This document shows, one piece after another, positions 19,901 through 28,084 of a stretch of 64,000 nt of DNA (within the stretch, counting starts at the first letter, position 1; each line of letters starts with the position of its first letter). The notes under the pieces were generated by a model. It did not search any database, was not told the DNA's origin, and saw only the letters and a program-made list of their open reading frames with translations. Origin of the DNA: JAGQOZ01 sp041399205 (lineage in GTDB: Bacteria; Planctomycetota; Planctomycetia; Pirellulales; Pirellulaceae). The stretch covers positions 1 through 64,000 of the forward strand of contig JAWKTK010000011.1 of NCBI GenBank assembly GCA_041399205.1. The letters run 5' to 3'. A program made the position numbers and the translations under genes.

Positions 19901-20151
19901 TATCGGGTTTCATTGACCGCTTGGTGGTACTGACAGAAAATGGTCAGCCCGTGGCCGCCGAGATTATCGATTACAAAACGGACGGCATGGAAGGGCTGAG
20001 TCGAACCGAACAGAAGCGACTGACCGAACATTACGCTCCGCAATTGAGAGCCTATCGGCAATCGCTGTCCCAAATGTTGCATCTGGATGCCCAGCGAATC
20101 CAGCTGACCTTAGTCTTTGTCGGCCCCGGCGTGGTGCAAGAAGTTCCCTGA
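16903..20151 (+). CDS. addA: AddA/RecB-like UvrD-family helicase-nuclease
   Basis: About 1082 residues. SF1A helicase motifs in order: Walker A KASAGTGKTYH (residues 21-31), ATTFTRKAAGEI, LLLDEFQDTSSSQW (motif II), CVGDGKQAIYGWRGGD (motif III), VMTVHQSKGLQFDVVF (motif V) and FYVAATRA (motif VI). The C-terminal nuclease has EIIDYKTDG preceded by MVSGFIDRLV. With the preceding AddB-like protein it would unwind and degrade DNA ends and load RecA for repair. ATG 16903 is chosen; ATG 16852 in the same frame is possible. The gap to the upstream stop is about 70 bp. The symbol is by family resemblance and RexA-type naming is equally possible. Confidence 0.86.
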   Translation: MASTLRLDSPHSISLPNLVIKASAGTGKTYHLSNRYLRLILEGVSPDRILATTFTRKAAGEILGRVLLRLAQAATSPDKLAELADAIERPKLARSECVQALRSLVKNLHRVRIATLDAFFVQLATSFSLELGLPPGWQILDETEHPELRDQAIETLLAEEETDEVVKLMHLLSKGDVQRKITDEIRGTVGQLHDLYLESHESSWFQIPKSTPPTIETLHERLEDLRSLDLPDHQNVLKTAIQNVEKLLADNGDSFEAFCKGGVSGKLLAGEKVFNRKEIPAVVIDLLDPFLDFVRSRAVNQYAWQTESTFALLQKFDQRFAALAHDRRQFGFADIVRSIAAASQASELDQYVLRLDGAIDHLLLDEFQDTSSSQWAAVRPFAKRTCETSEQDRSFFCVGDGKQAIYGWRGGDADILETMPQQLQSIEQQSLNDSYRSSKPVIDFVNQVNSNLHQHNNLGALQSSADRWSQQFPQHATQRTELAGVVTLETATELETKDSDAKKNHIRRYAADRIAEVVRQVPNASVAVLTRTNEGVGKMVYQLRQRQILASEEGGNPLTDSAAVQLVLSRLRLVDHPQDSVAWYHLARSPWAEKLGIRATVDMRRSERFAEETRWQLANEGYGANLLRWAEQLFAYCNVREWGRLQQLVELAYQYQQRIESPRQIGLAWQQRRSARADAFIAFVERQKMADTSANPVRVMTVHQSKGLQFDVVFLVEMDKDLAGQTPTCVYGKPGSQGKINKVARYVNAAFRPFFPADIQTIHDSAAADKFREELCVFYVAATRAIHALHMITSPDAENKDGKAKRTASGLVRSAYRLFPVEAGRMETLAGNLDWRKNHPALCEPSAVTTAKHAPAQHRPPLVKPSSGQRILRNASPSGLEGGGKVSLGNRLRLSNAQAMEFGSLVHAWFETIDWLEQYKFDQTSLDRIGHQLQASDSVLKSARAQFKKMLQQDSLKRLLSAGRYRDAKWLAKVGLQGKTLEVQVRNEQPIMAKLGTQMVSGFIDRLVVLTENGQPVAAEIIDYKTDGMEGLSRTEQKRLTEHYAPQLRAYRQSLSQMLHLDAQRIQLTLVFVGPGVVQEVP

Positions 20152-20171
20152 AACAGATACTTGCGTTGTTG

Positions 20172-20195
20172 GTGGTCCCGCCTTCAGGCGGAAAA
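20172..20195. terminator. Short REP-like hairpin between convergent addA and gntP-type genes
   Basis: The core CCGCC-TTCA-GGCGG lies in 'ggtcccgccttcaggcggaaaagg'. The same core occurs in the elements at 27831 and 36588, so this is probably a single member of that repeat family. Its location between convergent genes would suit a bidirectional transcription stop, but there is no T-run. Confidence 0.45.
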
Positions 20196-20240
20196 GGCGT
20201 GGCGTAAGAAATAGAGTCTTGATTTCGGCCGAAACTGGGA

Positions 20241-21929
20241 CTAGACGCCGGGCCAGATCTTCGCTGCCAACAAGATCAGCATGAAACCGACGATACCCAT
20301 GATGGTTAACGTGACGCTGAAGGTGCGCAGAGTTTCTCGTTCCGTGAAACCGCTCATCTTTCCCACAAACCAGAATCCGCTGTCGTTCATCCACGGCAAT
20401 GGTTTGGAACCGCAACCCACTGCCAGAGCCAGATAAACGGGATGAAACGGAAGTGCGGTGGATGAAGCCAGTGGAGCAATAATGCCTACGGACGTGATCA
20501 TGGCTACGGTGGCCGACCCCTGTGCCACTCGAACCAGCGCCGTCAAGCCAAACGCCAACCACAACAAGATGAATCCGCTTTGATTGCCCATGAATTGTTG
20601 CTGTAGTTCCACAGCAATTCCTGTTTGTCGTAACACGTGTCCGAAGGCGCCTCCTGCAGCTGTAATCAAAATAATTCCGCCCGCGCCGGTGATGGCGGCA
20701 CTGACCGCTTGTTGAGCGGGCATGGCCCCGGGAAAACGCCACAGCAAAATCAACGCGATGATGGCGCTGATACCGAGTGCCACGTTCTTGTCACCCAGCA
20801 ATGCTAGTTTGGCCTGCAACCACAACGGCAACTCGGCTGATTCGCTGCCAACCGTGGTCGTACTTAATAAGACGACGGGCAAGAGGATTGGCAGAATGGA
20901 CAGCCACAGCGGAGGTGATGCGGTCTGGTTCGAAGGTTCGTCATTGGCTTTTGCGGCATTCTGTTCGTCGGGCAGAATGGGCCACCAGCGATTGGACAGA
21001 CTGGCGTACACGAATCCGGCGAAGGACGAAAATAAGCCGACTCCGATTCCCGCCAGCATCATCGTACCGAGCGACACGTCCAGTTTTTCGGCCACAAACA
21101 TCGGTCCCGGCGTCGGCGGCACCAGCGAATGCGCCATGGTGCCACCCACCACCACCGACATCACATACAGCACATAGTTCTTGCCGCTCTGCCGATACAT
21201 GGCCTTGGCCAACGGCAGCAATAAATAGAAAACGGTGTCAAAAAACACTGGTATTCCCACCGTGAAACCGCTCAGCACAAACGCCAGCGGCGTGCGACGT
21301 TCGCCGACGACATTGCAAATCGATTGCACAATGCGATTCGCCGCACCGCTCTCCAACAGGCAGGATCCAATGATGGCGGCCAGGGCAATCAAGATGCCAA
21401 TCTTGCGACAGGTATCACCAAAACCAAACGCGATTCGATCGACGGCGCTTTGCGAAGTGATGTGCAGCGCGTCGTCGTGATCCGCCGCGTTGATCAAAAT
21501 ATCGCCGCTGGCTAGTTGCAACTTCGTTTCACTAACGTAGGTCGAATCAAAACGCTTTGCCGAAACAGATAGTGCCTCGGCCGCAGTGATCGTTTTCAGC
21601 AACCGGATCTTGCCCATTCCTTCGTACTCAGTTCCCGACAAGTTGATTCGATCCGACTTCGCTTCGTGCGGTTCTTCAAGGCGGCGATAGACATAGCATT
21701 CGGCATCGAGCAGCGGAGCGTCATCAGCGACAAACGATGCCATTTCGGAGTTCGCATCTGCAACGCGAACCAACCGAGCAACCTCGGTTTCGTAGACGGT
21801 TTGCGTATCGGTCAAAAACGCCACGGTGGTAGCACCGGCCAACAACGCCAAGAAGGCGTGCCAACGAAACAGCAGAATGCCACAAATCACAACGGCCATG
21901 CCAAGGAACATGATGGAAACGGCGGACAT
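20241..21929 (-). CDS. GntP-family gluconate/sugar-acid permease with a large inserted loop
   Basis: A 562-residue membrane protein. Family motifs include FTVGIPVFFDTVFYLLLPL, HSLVPPTPGPMFVAE and QGSATVAMITSVGII, with GCGSKPLPWMNDSGFW near the end; all are typical of GntP/DsdX transporters that import gluconate or other hydroxy acids with protons. Between the first two N-terminal helices and the rest is an insert of about 110 hydrophilic residues (roughly 45-155) absent from standard GntP proteins of about 440-450 residues. The insert probably forms a soluble loop. The gene diverges from an IlvD/Edd dehydratase, suggesting uptake and dehydration of the same sugar acid. Confidence 0.88.
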   Translation of the reverse strand: MSAVSIMFLGMAVVICGILLFRWHAFLALLAGATTVAFLTDTQTVYETEVARLVRVADANSEMASFVADDAPLLDAECYVYRRLEEPHEAKSDRINLSGTEYEGMGKIRLLKTITAAEALSVSAKRFDSTYVSETKLQLASGDILINAADHDDALHITSQSAVDRIAFGFGDTCRKIGILIALAAIIGSCLLESGAANRIVQSICNVVGERRTPLAFVLSGFTVGIPVFFDTVFYLLLPLAKAMYRQSGKNYVLYVMSVVVGGTMAHSLVPPTPGPMFVAEKLDVSLGTMMLAGIGVGLFSSFAGFVYASLSNRWWPILPDEQNAAKANDEPSNQTASPPLWLSILPILLPVVLLSTTTVGSESAELPLWLQAKLALLGDKNVALGISAIIALILLWRFPGAMPAQQAVSAAITGAGGIILITAAGGAFGHVLRQTGIAVELQQQFMGNQSGFILLWLAFGLTALVRVAQGSATVAMITSVGIIAPLASSTALPFHPVYLALAVGCGSKPLPWMNDSGFWFVGKMSGFTERETLRTFSVTLTIMGIVGFMLILLAAKIWPGV

Positions 21930-22073
21930 GGTTGCGCCTTTGCGTTAAAACGAGGATCAGTCAACGGGTTGGTGTCGGGCTTGGGTCTCCATGTTACAAT
22001 CCCGTTTTTCGCTTGACGACCCGTCGCCGGCGCTTCTGCGTCGCTGGTCCACCAACCCTATGTTGCAGAAATC

Positions 22074-23810
22074 ATGAATCAGAGTTCGCCTTCAAAGTCG
22101 CCGGAATCGCTTCGCAGTTATCGTTGGTTCGGACCGGATGATCTTCGTTCGTTTGGCCATCGCAGTCGCCTGAAGGGCATGGGCTGGTCTGATGAAGACT
22201 ACAAGGGCAAGCCCGTGATCGCATTGCTGAATACGTGGAGCGACTTGAATACGTGCCATTCGCACTTGCGTGAGCGAGCCGAAGAGATTAAGCGAGGCAT
22301 TTGGCAAGCGGGCGGCTTTCCGGTCGAAGTTCCCGTCATGTCGTTGGGTGAAATGTTGATGAAGCCCACCACGATGCTGTATCGCAATCTGTTGGCCATG
22401 GAAACAGAAGAAGTTTTGCGATGCCATCCCATTGATGGCGCAGTCCTGATGGGCGGCTGTGATAAGACCACACCGGCGTTGCTGATGGGCGCCATTTCCA
22501 TGGATATTCCCGTTATTTATTTTCCGGCCGGCGCCATGTTGAAAGCTCGTTGGAAAGACCAAACCTTGGGTAGCGGCAGTGATGCGTGGAAGTATTGGGC
22601 AGAACGCTGCGCAGGAAATTTGTGTGATGAAGCGTGGTGTGAAATCGAAAACAGTATCGGGCGATCAGCCGGAGTCTGCATGACCATGGGAACGGCATCC
22701 ACCATGATGTGCATTGCTGAAGCGCTGGGAATGTGCTTGCCAAATGCTTCGTCCATTCCGGCCGTCATTGCCGAACATTCTCGGTTAGCCAGCGCCACGG
22801 GGCGCCGCATTGTGGACATGGTGTGGGAAGATCTGAAACCGTCTGACATCCTGACGGCTGGTTCGTTCCAAAACGCGGTGGTGACCGACATGGCGATCGG
22901 CGGTTCCACCAACGCGCTGGTGCATTTGTTGGCATTGGCAAGACGAGCGGGTGTTTCGCTGGAGATGGCCGACTTTGATCGGTTATCTCGTCAAACACCG
23001 TTGGTCGCGAACCTTCGGCCCGTGGGCAAGTATTTGATGGAAGATTTTTATAACGCCGGAGGTCTGACGGCGCTGATGCAGCAAATTCGTTCTTTGTTGG
23101 ATGTCGAACAAAGGACGGTGAACGGCAAGACACTGGGCGAAAACATCCAATCTGCCGAAGTCTACGATGCGGATGTGATTCGCACCACTGACAACCCCGT
23201 GGCACCTTCCGGTGGAACGTATGTGTTACATGGAAACTTGGCGCCCGATGGTTGCGTCATCAAACCAGCAGCGGCCGAAGCGAGACTGCTAAAGCATCGC
23301 GGGCAAGCGGTGGTGTTTGAAAACTATCCCGATCTGAAGGCCAGAATCAATCAAGAAGATTTGGACGTCACGGCCGATTCGGTCATTGTGCTCAAGAGTG
23401 CCGGTCCGCAGGGTGCTCCGGGCTTTCCAGAGTGGGGCATGCTGCCGATTCCCAACAAGTTGTTGAAGCAGGGAGTTCGCGACATGGTGCGGATTTCGGA
23501 CGCTCGGATGAGTGGCACCAGTTACGGAACGTGTGTGTTGCATGTTTCGCCGGAATCGCACGTTGGCGGTCCTTTGGCCTTGGTTCGAACCGGAGATTGG
23601 ATCGAATTGGACGTTGAGCAACGCACGATTCATCTGGATGTTTCAGACGATGAATTGGCACAGCGCCAACGGGCCTGGACTGCACCACAGCCGAAGTATG
23701 TTCGCGGCTATGGGCAGGTCTTTTTGAAGCATGTAACACAGGCGCATCAAGGCTGTGATTTTGACTTCTTAGAAGACCGCACTAAGACTTCGGACCCGGA
23801 AATCTTCTAA
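22074..23810 (+). CDS. IlvD/Edd family sugar-acid dehydratase, L-arabinonate/D-xylonate dehydratase-like
   Basis: A 578-residue iron-sulfur dehydratase. Cluster cysteines are at NTCHSH (Cys61), GGCDKTTP (Cys129) and GVCMTMGTAST (Cys202). Other family blocks are MAIGGSTNALVHL and RISDARMSGTSYGT. The segment VPVMSLGEMLMKPTTMLYRN and the length match aldonate dehydratases (arabinonate, xylonate, galactonate) more than dihydroxy-acid dehydratase for branched-chain synthesis. The reaction would remove water from an aldonic acid to give a 2-keto-3-deoxy acid. It is divergent from the GntP-type permease, with 144 bp between the start codons, likely a shared control region. The precise sugar is inference only. 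Confidence 0.85.
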   Translation: MNQSSPSKSPESLRSYRWFGPDDLRSFGHRSRLKGMGWSDEDYKGKPVIALLNTWSDLNTCHSHLRERAEEIKRGIWQAGGFPVEVPVMSLGEMLMKPTTMLYRNLLAMETEEVLRCHPIDGAVLMGGCDKTTPALLMGAISMDIPVIYFPAGAMLKARWKDQTLGSGSDAWKYWAERCAGNLCDEAWCEIENSIGRSAGVCMTMGTASTMMCIAEALGMCLPNASSIPAVIAEHSRLASATGRRIVDMVWEDLKPSDILTAGSFQNAVVTDMAIGGSTNALVHLLALARRAGVSLEMADFDRLSRQTPLVANLRPVGKYLMEDFYNAGGLTALMQQIRSLLDVEQRTVNGKTLGENIQSAEVYDADVIRTTDNPVAPSGGTYVLHGNLAPDGCVIKPAAAEARLLKHRGQAVVFENYPDLKARINQEDLDVTADSVIVLKSAGPQGAPGFPEWGMLPIPNKLLKQGVRDMVRISDARMSGTSYGTCVLHVSPESHVGGPLALVRTGDWIELDVEQRTIHLDVSDDELAQRQRAWTAPQPKYVRGYGQVFLKHVTQAHQGCDFDFLEDRTKTSDPEIF

Positions 23811-24038
23811 ATGTCGCCAGTTTCGCTGTATTCGTGACAATTCTTGCAAACGGACCCTTTGAGCAATTTGTTCGCATGGCGTACCATCCTAGATGGGCGA
23901 ATGCTGGGACACGTCCAATTTTAGGTCCTATATAAAGCTGTTGGAAATCTGTTATTGAAAGGGTTGGAATCTAATTCCGTCCCGATGCTTGTTGCATTTG
24001 ACAAGCTGGATGATGCCTGATTCTGGAAAGTGCGTGAC

Positions 24039-25121
24039 ATGAAATACCCGCCTCGAAACAATAAACGAGCGTTAATCACGGGAATCACGGGACAGGACGG
24101 TTCTTACTTGGCCGAATTCCTGCTGTCCAAAGGTTATGAAGTTTGGGGCATGTTGCGCCGAGCGTCCACGTTCAACACCAGTCGCATTGATCACATCTAC
24201 CAAGACCCTCACGACAGCGATGTTCGGCTGCGGTTGTGCTACGGCGATCTAAACGACGCCTCGTCCATCAATACCATCATCAAGGATGTGCAACCGGACG
24301 AAGTTTACAATCTGGGCGCACAGTCGCACGTCAAGGTTTCGTTTGAAGTTCCCGAATACACGGGCGAAGTCACGGGTCTGGGAACGTTGCGAATTTTGGA
24401 AAGCATCCGCGGCTTGGGCCTGAACACTCGCTTCTATCAAGCATCGTCTTCTGAATTATACGGCAAGGTCTTGGAGACGCCTCAATCTGAAACCACGCCG
24501 TTTTATCCTCGCAGTCCTTACGCCGTGGCCAAGGCCTACGCGTTTCATATTACTCGCAACTACCGCGAGTCGTACAACATGTTTGCCGTCAACGGCATTC
24601 TGTTCAATCACGAATCACCTCGCCGAGGCGAAACGTTTGTGACTCGGAAGATTACACGAGCGGCTGCGGCGATTTCCGCCGGCAAGCAAGAGCGTTTGTA
24701 CTTGGGAAATCTGGATGCCAAACGAGACTGGGGATTCGCGGGTGATTATGTGGTTGCCATGTGGTTAATGCTACAAGCAGAAGTGCCAGACGACTTTGTG
24801 ATTGCCACAGGCATTACCACCACGGTTCGCGACTTCTGTGACGTGGCTTTTTCCCATGCGGGTTTGCCCCTGGAATGGCGAGGCACCGGAATTGACGAAA
24901 AAGGATACGACGCGAATGGCCGAGTGATCGTGGAAGTGGATCCTCGTTATTTTCGGCCGGCCGAAGTAGACTTGCTGCTGGGTGACGCCACCAAAGCCAA
25001 GGAAGTCTTGGGCTGGGAACCGCAAGTCAAAGTCGATGAACTGTGCCGCATGATGGTGGACGCCGACATTGCCGCACTGGCCACCGAAGGTGACCGGATC
25101 AATTCGGAAATCACAACGTAG
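24039..25121 (+). CDS. gmd: GDP-mannose 4,6-dehydratase
   Basis: About 360 residues. The extended SDR fold has GITGQDGSYLAEF (NADP binding) and WGMLRRAS. The catalytic region is SSSELYGKV plus YAVAKAYAF (Tyr-x3-Lys). Family-specific blocks are FNTSRIDHIYQDP, NHESPRRGETFVTRKI and LGNLDAKRDWGFAGDYV. It converts GDP-mannose to GDP-4-keto-6-deoxy-mannose, the precursor of GDP-fucose, rhamnose or perosamine for surface glycans. GGAAAG at 24025-24030 lies eight bases before ATG 24039, favouring it over GTG 24030. No fucose synthase (fcl) is adjacent. Confidence 0.97.
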   Translation: MKYPPRNNKRALITGITGQDGSYLAEFLLSKGYEVWGMLRRASTFNTSRIDHIYQDPHDSDVRLRLCYGDLNDASSINTIIKDVQPDEVYNLGAQSHVKVSFEVPEYTGEVTGLGTLRILESIRGLGLNTRFYQASSSELYGKVLETPQSETTPFYPRSPYAVAKAYAFHITRNYRESYNMFAVNGILFNHESPRRGETFVTRKITRAAAAISAGKQERLYLGNLDAKRDWGFAGDYVVAMWLMLQAEVPDDFVIATGITTTVRDFCDVAFSHAGLPLEWRGTGIDEKGYDANGRVIVEVDPRYFRPAEVDLLLGDATKAKEVLGWEPQVKVDELCRMMVDADIAALATEGDRINSEITT

Positions 25122-25188
25122 AAGATGCTACAAACCGATTTTTTGCGACCGTGCACCGTGAGTTTGAGATGCGTGTGAACCGTTTCTG

Positions 25189-27770
25189 CTATGGCTGCCA
25201 TTCACCATTGCTGAGTGGCAGTTTGCTGTAGCGAGGTTTCAGCTGCATCCGTTCTTGTTGCATGTCAGCCAAGTGGCTGATGACGCTCATGGCAATGTCG
25301 GCTCGCGCTTCAAAGGAAAATCCTCCGTTCTGGAAGGCGGCAACGATATCTTTGGCGTCAAAGTCGCCATCGCAATTCCAATCGCCGCTGTACCAGTCCG
25401 AATTGTCTGGGATATCGTCTTCATATTCGCCATCTTGGAAGACCCAAATTAAATCGGACGAATCGAAACGTCCGTCTAGATTCGCGTCCCCAATCACCGC
25501 GCCCGCCGCCACAATTTCACGACATTGAAGTTCGGACGGCACCGGTTCGATCACCACCAACGACACTGGACCCAGCGGCGCACCATCGGCCAAGGCACCA
25601 GCCACCGTCAAGTCACGAAGCAACGCGTCTCGACCAAGCCCCGGCGTCAATTGCAGCAGAATGCGGTTGTTATCAATTCCGTCCGGAGCGAACGCAAAAT
25701 AGTTGGTTGGCGAACGGACGTCAAACGGACCGGTCGCTTCGGTGGCTGACACAATATGGCCACTTTTCGAATGAAGCTGTAACGCCGACAACGCATTTTC
25801 GGTCAGCACTGCGGTCGAACCTGTCGATTTAAGGTAGACAATTCGCAAATCACTGTTCGCTAACTGCAAACGAGTTCGTGTGTGTTGCGGCAGGAACGAA
25901 GTGGGGCGATAGGACGAACCTTCCGGCGAATAACTGGATGATTCTTGCCACAGTGACAAGTCAGCGTCATCAAAGCGCCCGTCGCCATCAAAATCTCCTT
26001 CGTGCCATTCGGCCGACTCAGACGTTCCGAACTTGCCAGACTGGAACGCATAGATCAAATCGGCTTCATCCACGTAGAGGTCTCGATTCGCATCGCCAAT
26101 GGCAAAATCCGGAATTTCAGGCGAGTCAGTCAATGTAGCAACAAATTCGCCAGCTCCAATCGCAAACGCAGCATCAATCTGCACGTCTGCCACGACATCG
26201 GCGAATGCCAAATTGGGCGGAAGTAATCCTGGGAACGTCCACGTGTCGGTTGGATCTAACGACAATCGAAACAGTGTCTGCGAAGTAGAAACATCCAACG
26301 GATGCTGGACGGCCTGTGTGCGAAATTGCTGATTCGAAGAAACTAGATTCAATGCCGTCAGTTTGGCGCTGGACGCCAACACGGATAGATCGCCGTTCGC
26401 TGGATCGTAATACAACAAGACATCGCCGTGGTTGCCCGCAGAGATCTCGGTTCGCTCGGCTCGCGAACTGCTTGCCAAATCGGAATAGGGGCCCGCTCCG
26501 TAGTATTCCAACTGAGTCAGCAAATCGATGTCGTTTTGGTCGAAGCGAAAATCATCTGTCCAATCGCCGGTTTGCCAAACGGCCGTGCCGCCATTGCCGA
26601 ACGACCCCGACTTCATCATTGCTAAGACATCCGCTTCGTTGAAATAGTAATCGGCATTGGCGTCTCCTACGGCAATCGTGTCGGATCTCGCCATTGCAAA
26701 GCCCAGATTCATGGTAATTCGGTCTTGCATGACTCCCGAGAAAGTGACGTCAGTCGCGAATTGGGAGGCGGAGAGTCCCGTTTGTGCGACGGCGGGCAGC
26801 TCGATGACGTTCACGCCATTTCCAATTCTCAAACGAAATATTTTGTGCGGTACAGTCACGTCGAACAGTTGTTGCTCGCCGCCGCCATCGGGAAGAAAAA
26901 TGCCTTGCTGCGAGATCAGTTCTAAGGCGTTGACGTTGATTCCTTGGCCCGTGATGGTGATGTCACCAGTTTCCGGATCATAGGATAGCAACACGTTGGC
27001 TTGGCTCACGTCAACGAATGTACGACGCGGTGCAGGAACCGTTTCATCTACAGGCGGTTGAGTGGGCGGAGGATTATCCACAGGAGGCGGATCGCCGTTT
27101 GCTCCTTGGCCAGTTGGGAGTTCGTCCGGAATGTTGTCGATTACATCAATTGCACATTCTGCAAACCGCCTCCGCCGTACAGAGATCCATCGACGATCAA
27201 ATCGCTTTGCAGTTCCTCTAGCGTTAACCCGCTGGGGAGTGCATTCGGAAGCGTAATCACTGGTACGCCGTTCGGAATCAGACGAAACCAACGCGACGTC
27301 GTCGATCTGTCAAAAAGTCCAAAGCGTTGGTTCGACGAAAGAAACAAATCCGACGAAGACCGAAGTTCCAAGGTGGTCATGAAGGCGGACGGCGTCACGG
27401 CCGTTAAGGTGCCATTCGAATCATCATAATAGACGGTGACAACGGCTTCGCCCTCGGTATCAAAGGGCACCGCCGCATGCACCGGTTCTGTTGCGTCTGG
27501 ATCATAGGCGCCGGTTTCATATTTACCGGTTGCAAACGCAGGAACAAAGTCTCCACTATTAAAGAGACCGTTGTCGTTCCAGTCTCCCGACTCCCATGTT
27601 GCCGCTTCGTCGGTCTCATATAAGCCAAACTTCATGGTCTGCACAAAGTCCGCGCTGTCAAAGTAATAGTCCCCGTTCGCATCGCCAGCGACCAAGTCGC
27701 CCGCCAGTAGGTTGCGACGCTCCAGGCACTGATAGGCTATGTTCATACGGCGTGTTCGAATTCGGACCAT
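25189..27770 (-). CDS. Large secreted dockerin-repeat protein A, one frame break near 27150
   Basis: About 860 residues when joined. The N-terminus has the planctomycete sorting-type motif LERRNLLAGD. Four dockerin/EF-hand-like units follow: GDANGDYYFDSADF near the N-terminus, GDANADYYFNEADV, GDANRDLYVDEADL and GDANLDGRFDSSDL at the C-terminus, each partnered with a second Asp-rich loop (SGDWNCDGDFD type). Between them are beta-rich domains and a proline-rich linker (DPPPVDNPPPTQPPVDE). These parts suggest a calcium-stabilised secreted surface protein. The frame breaks where copy B has 'acatccaattg' and this copy has 'acatcaattg', a single lost C. It is probably a sequencing error, but real truncation is possible. 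The start is ATG 27770 or 27746. Confidence 0.82.
26901..27540. repeat. Copy A of a ~640-bp near-identical block shared by the two dockerin genes
   Basis: Matches 28726-29366 almost base for base at an offset of 1825, changing to 1826 after the single-base gap near 27145. Flanking parts of both genes are homologous but clearly more diverged, which indicates a recent duplication or gene-conversion tract. Confidence 0.88.
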
Positions 27771-27830
27771 GCGAAAACTCTCGTTCGCTACTTTTACAAG
27801 AGGACTATTCCGAGGCTAGCAAAGCTGTTT

Positions 27831-28020
27831 GTAGTACCGCCTTCAGGCGGAATCTTTGAAGTTGCGATATTTCCTAGCCCGAAACGTAAGTGAGGGAAGA
27901 ACCGGGGAGCTCCGCAGTCCCTCGCTCACGCGTCGGGCTAAGATTTTTCCGGAGAAAACGCGAATGCGCAACTTCAAGAGGCACGTACCGAAGAGCCATT
28001 CCGCCTAAAGGCGGTACTAC
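27831..28020. repeat. Nested palindromic element, copy 1
   Basis: Three inverted pairs lie one inside another. The outer pair is 27831-27853 with 27998-28020 (GTAGTACCGCC…/…GGCGGTACTAC). The middle pair is 27856-27866 with 27967-27977 (TTGAAGTTGCG/CGCAACTTCAA). The inner pair is 27875-27897 with 27918-27940 (TAGCCCGAAACGT…/…TCGGGCTA). The middle and inner parts recur at 34441-34564. It occupies the intergenic gap between the two dockerin genes, and there is no protein-coding explanation. Confidence 0.88.
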
Positions 28021-28084
28021 AAGCCACTCGGTACTACAAGCCACTCATGTTTGCGCACTGGCGATTCTCAATTCTACCAAAGCA

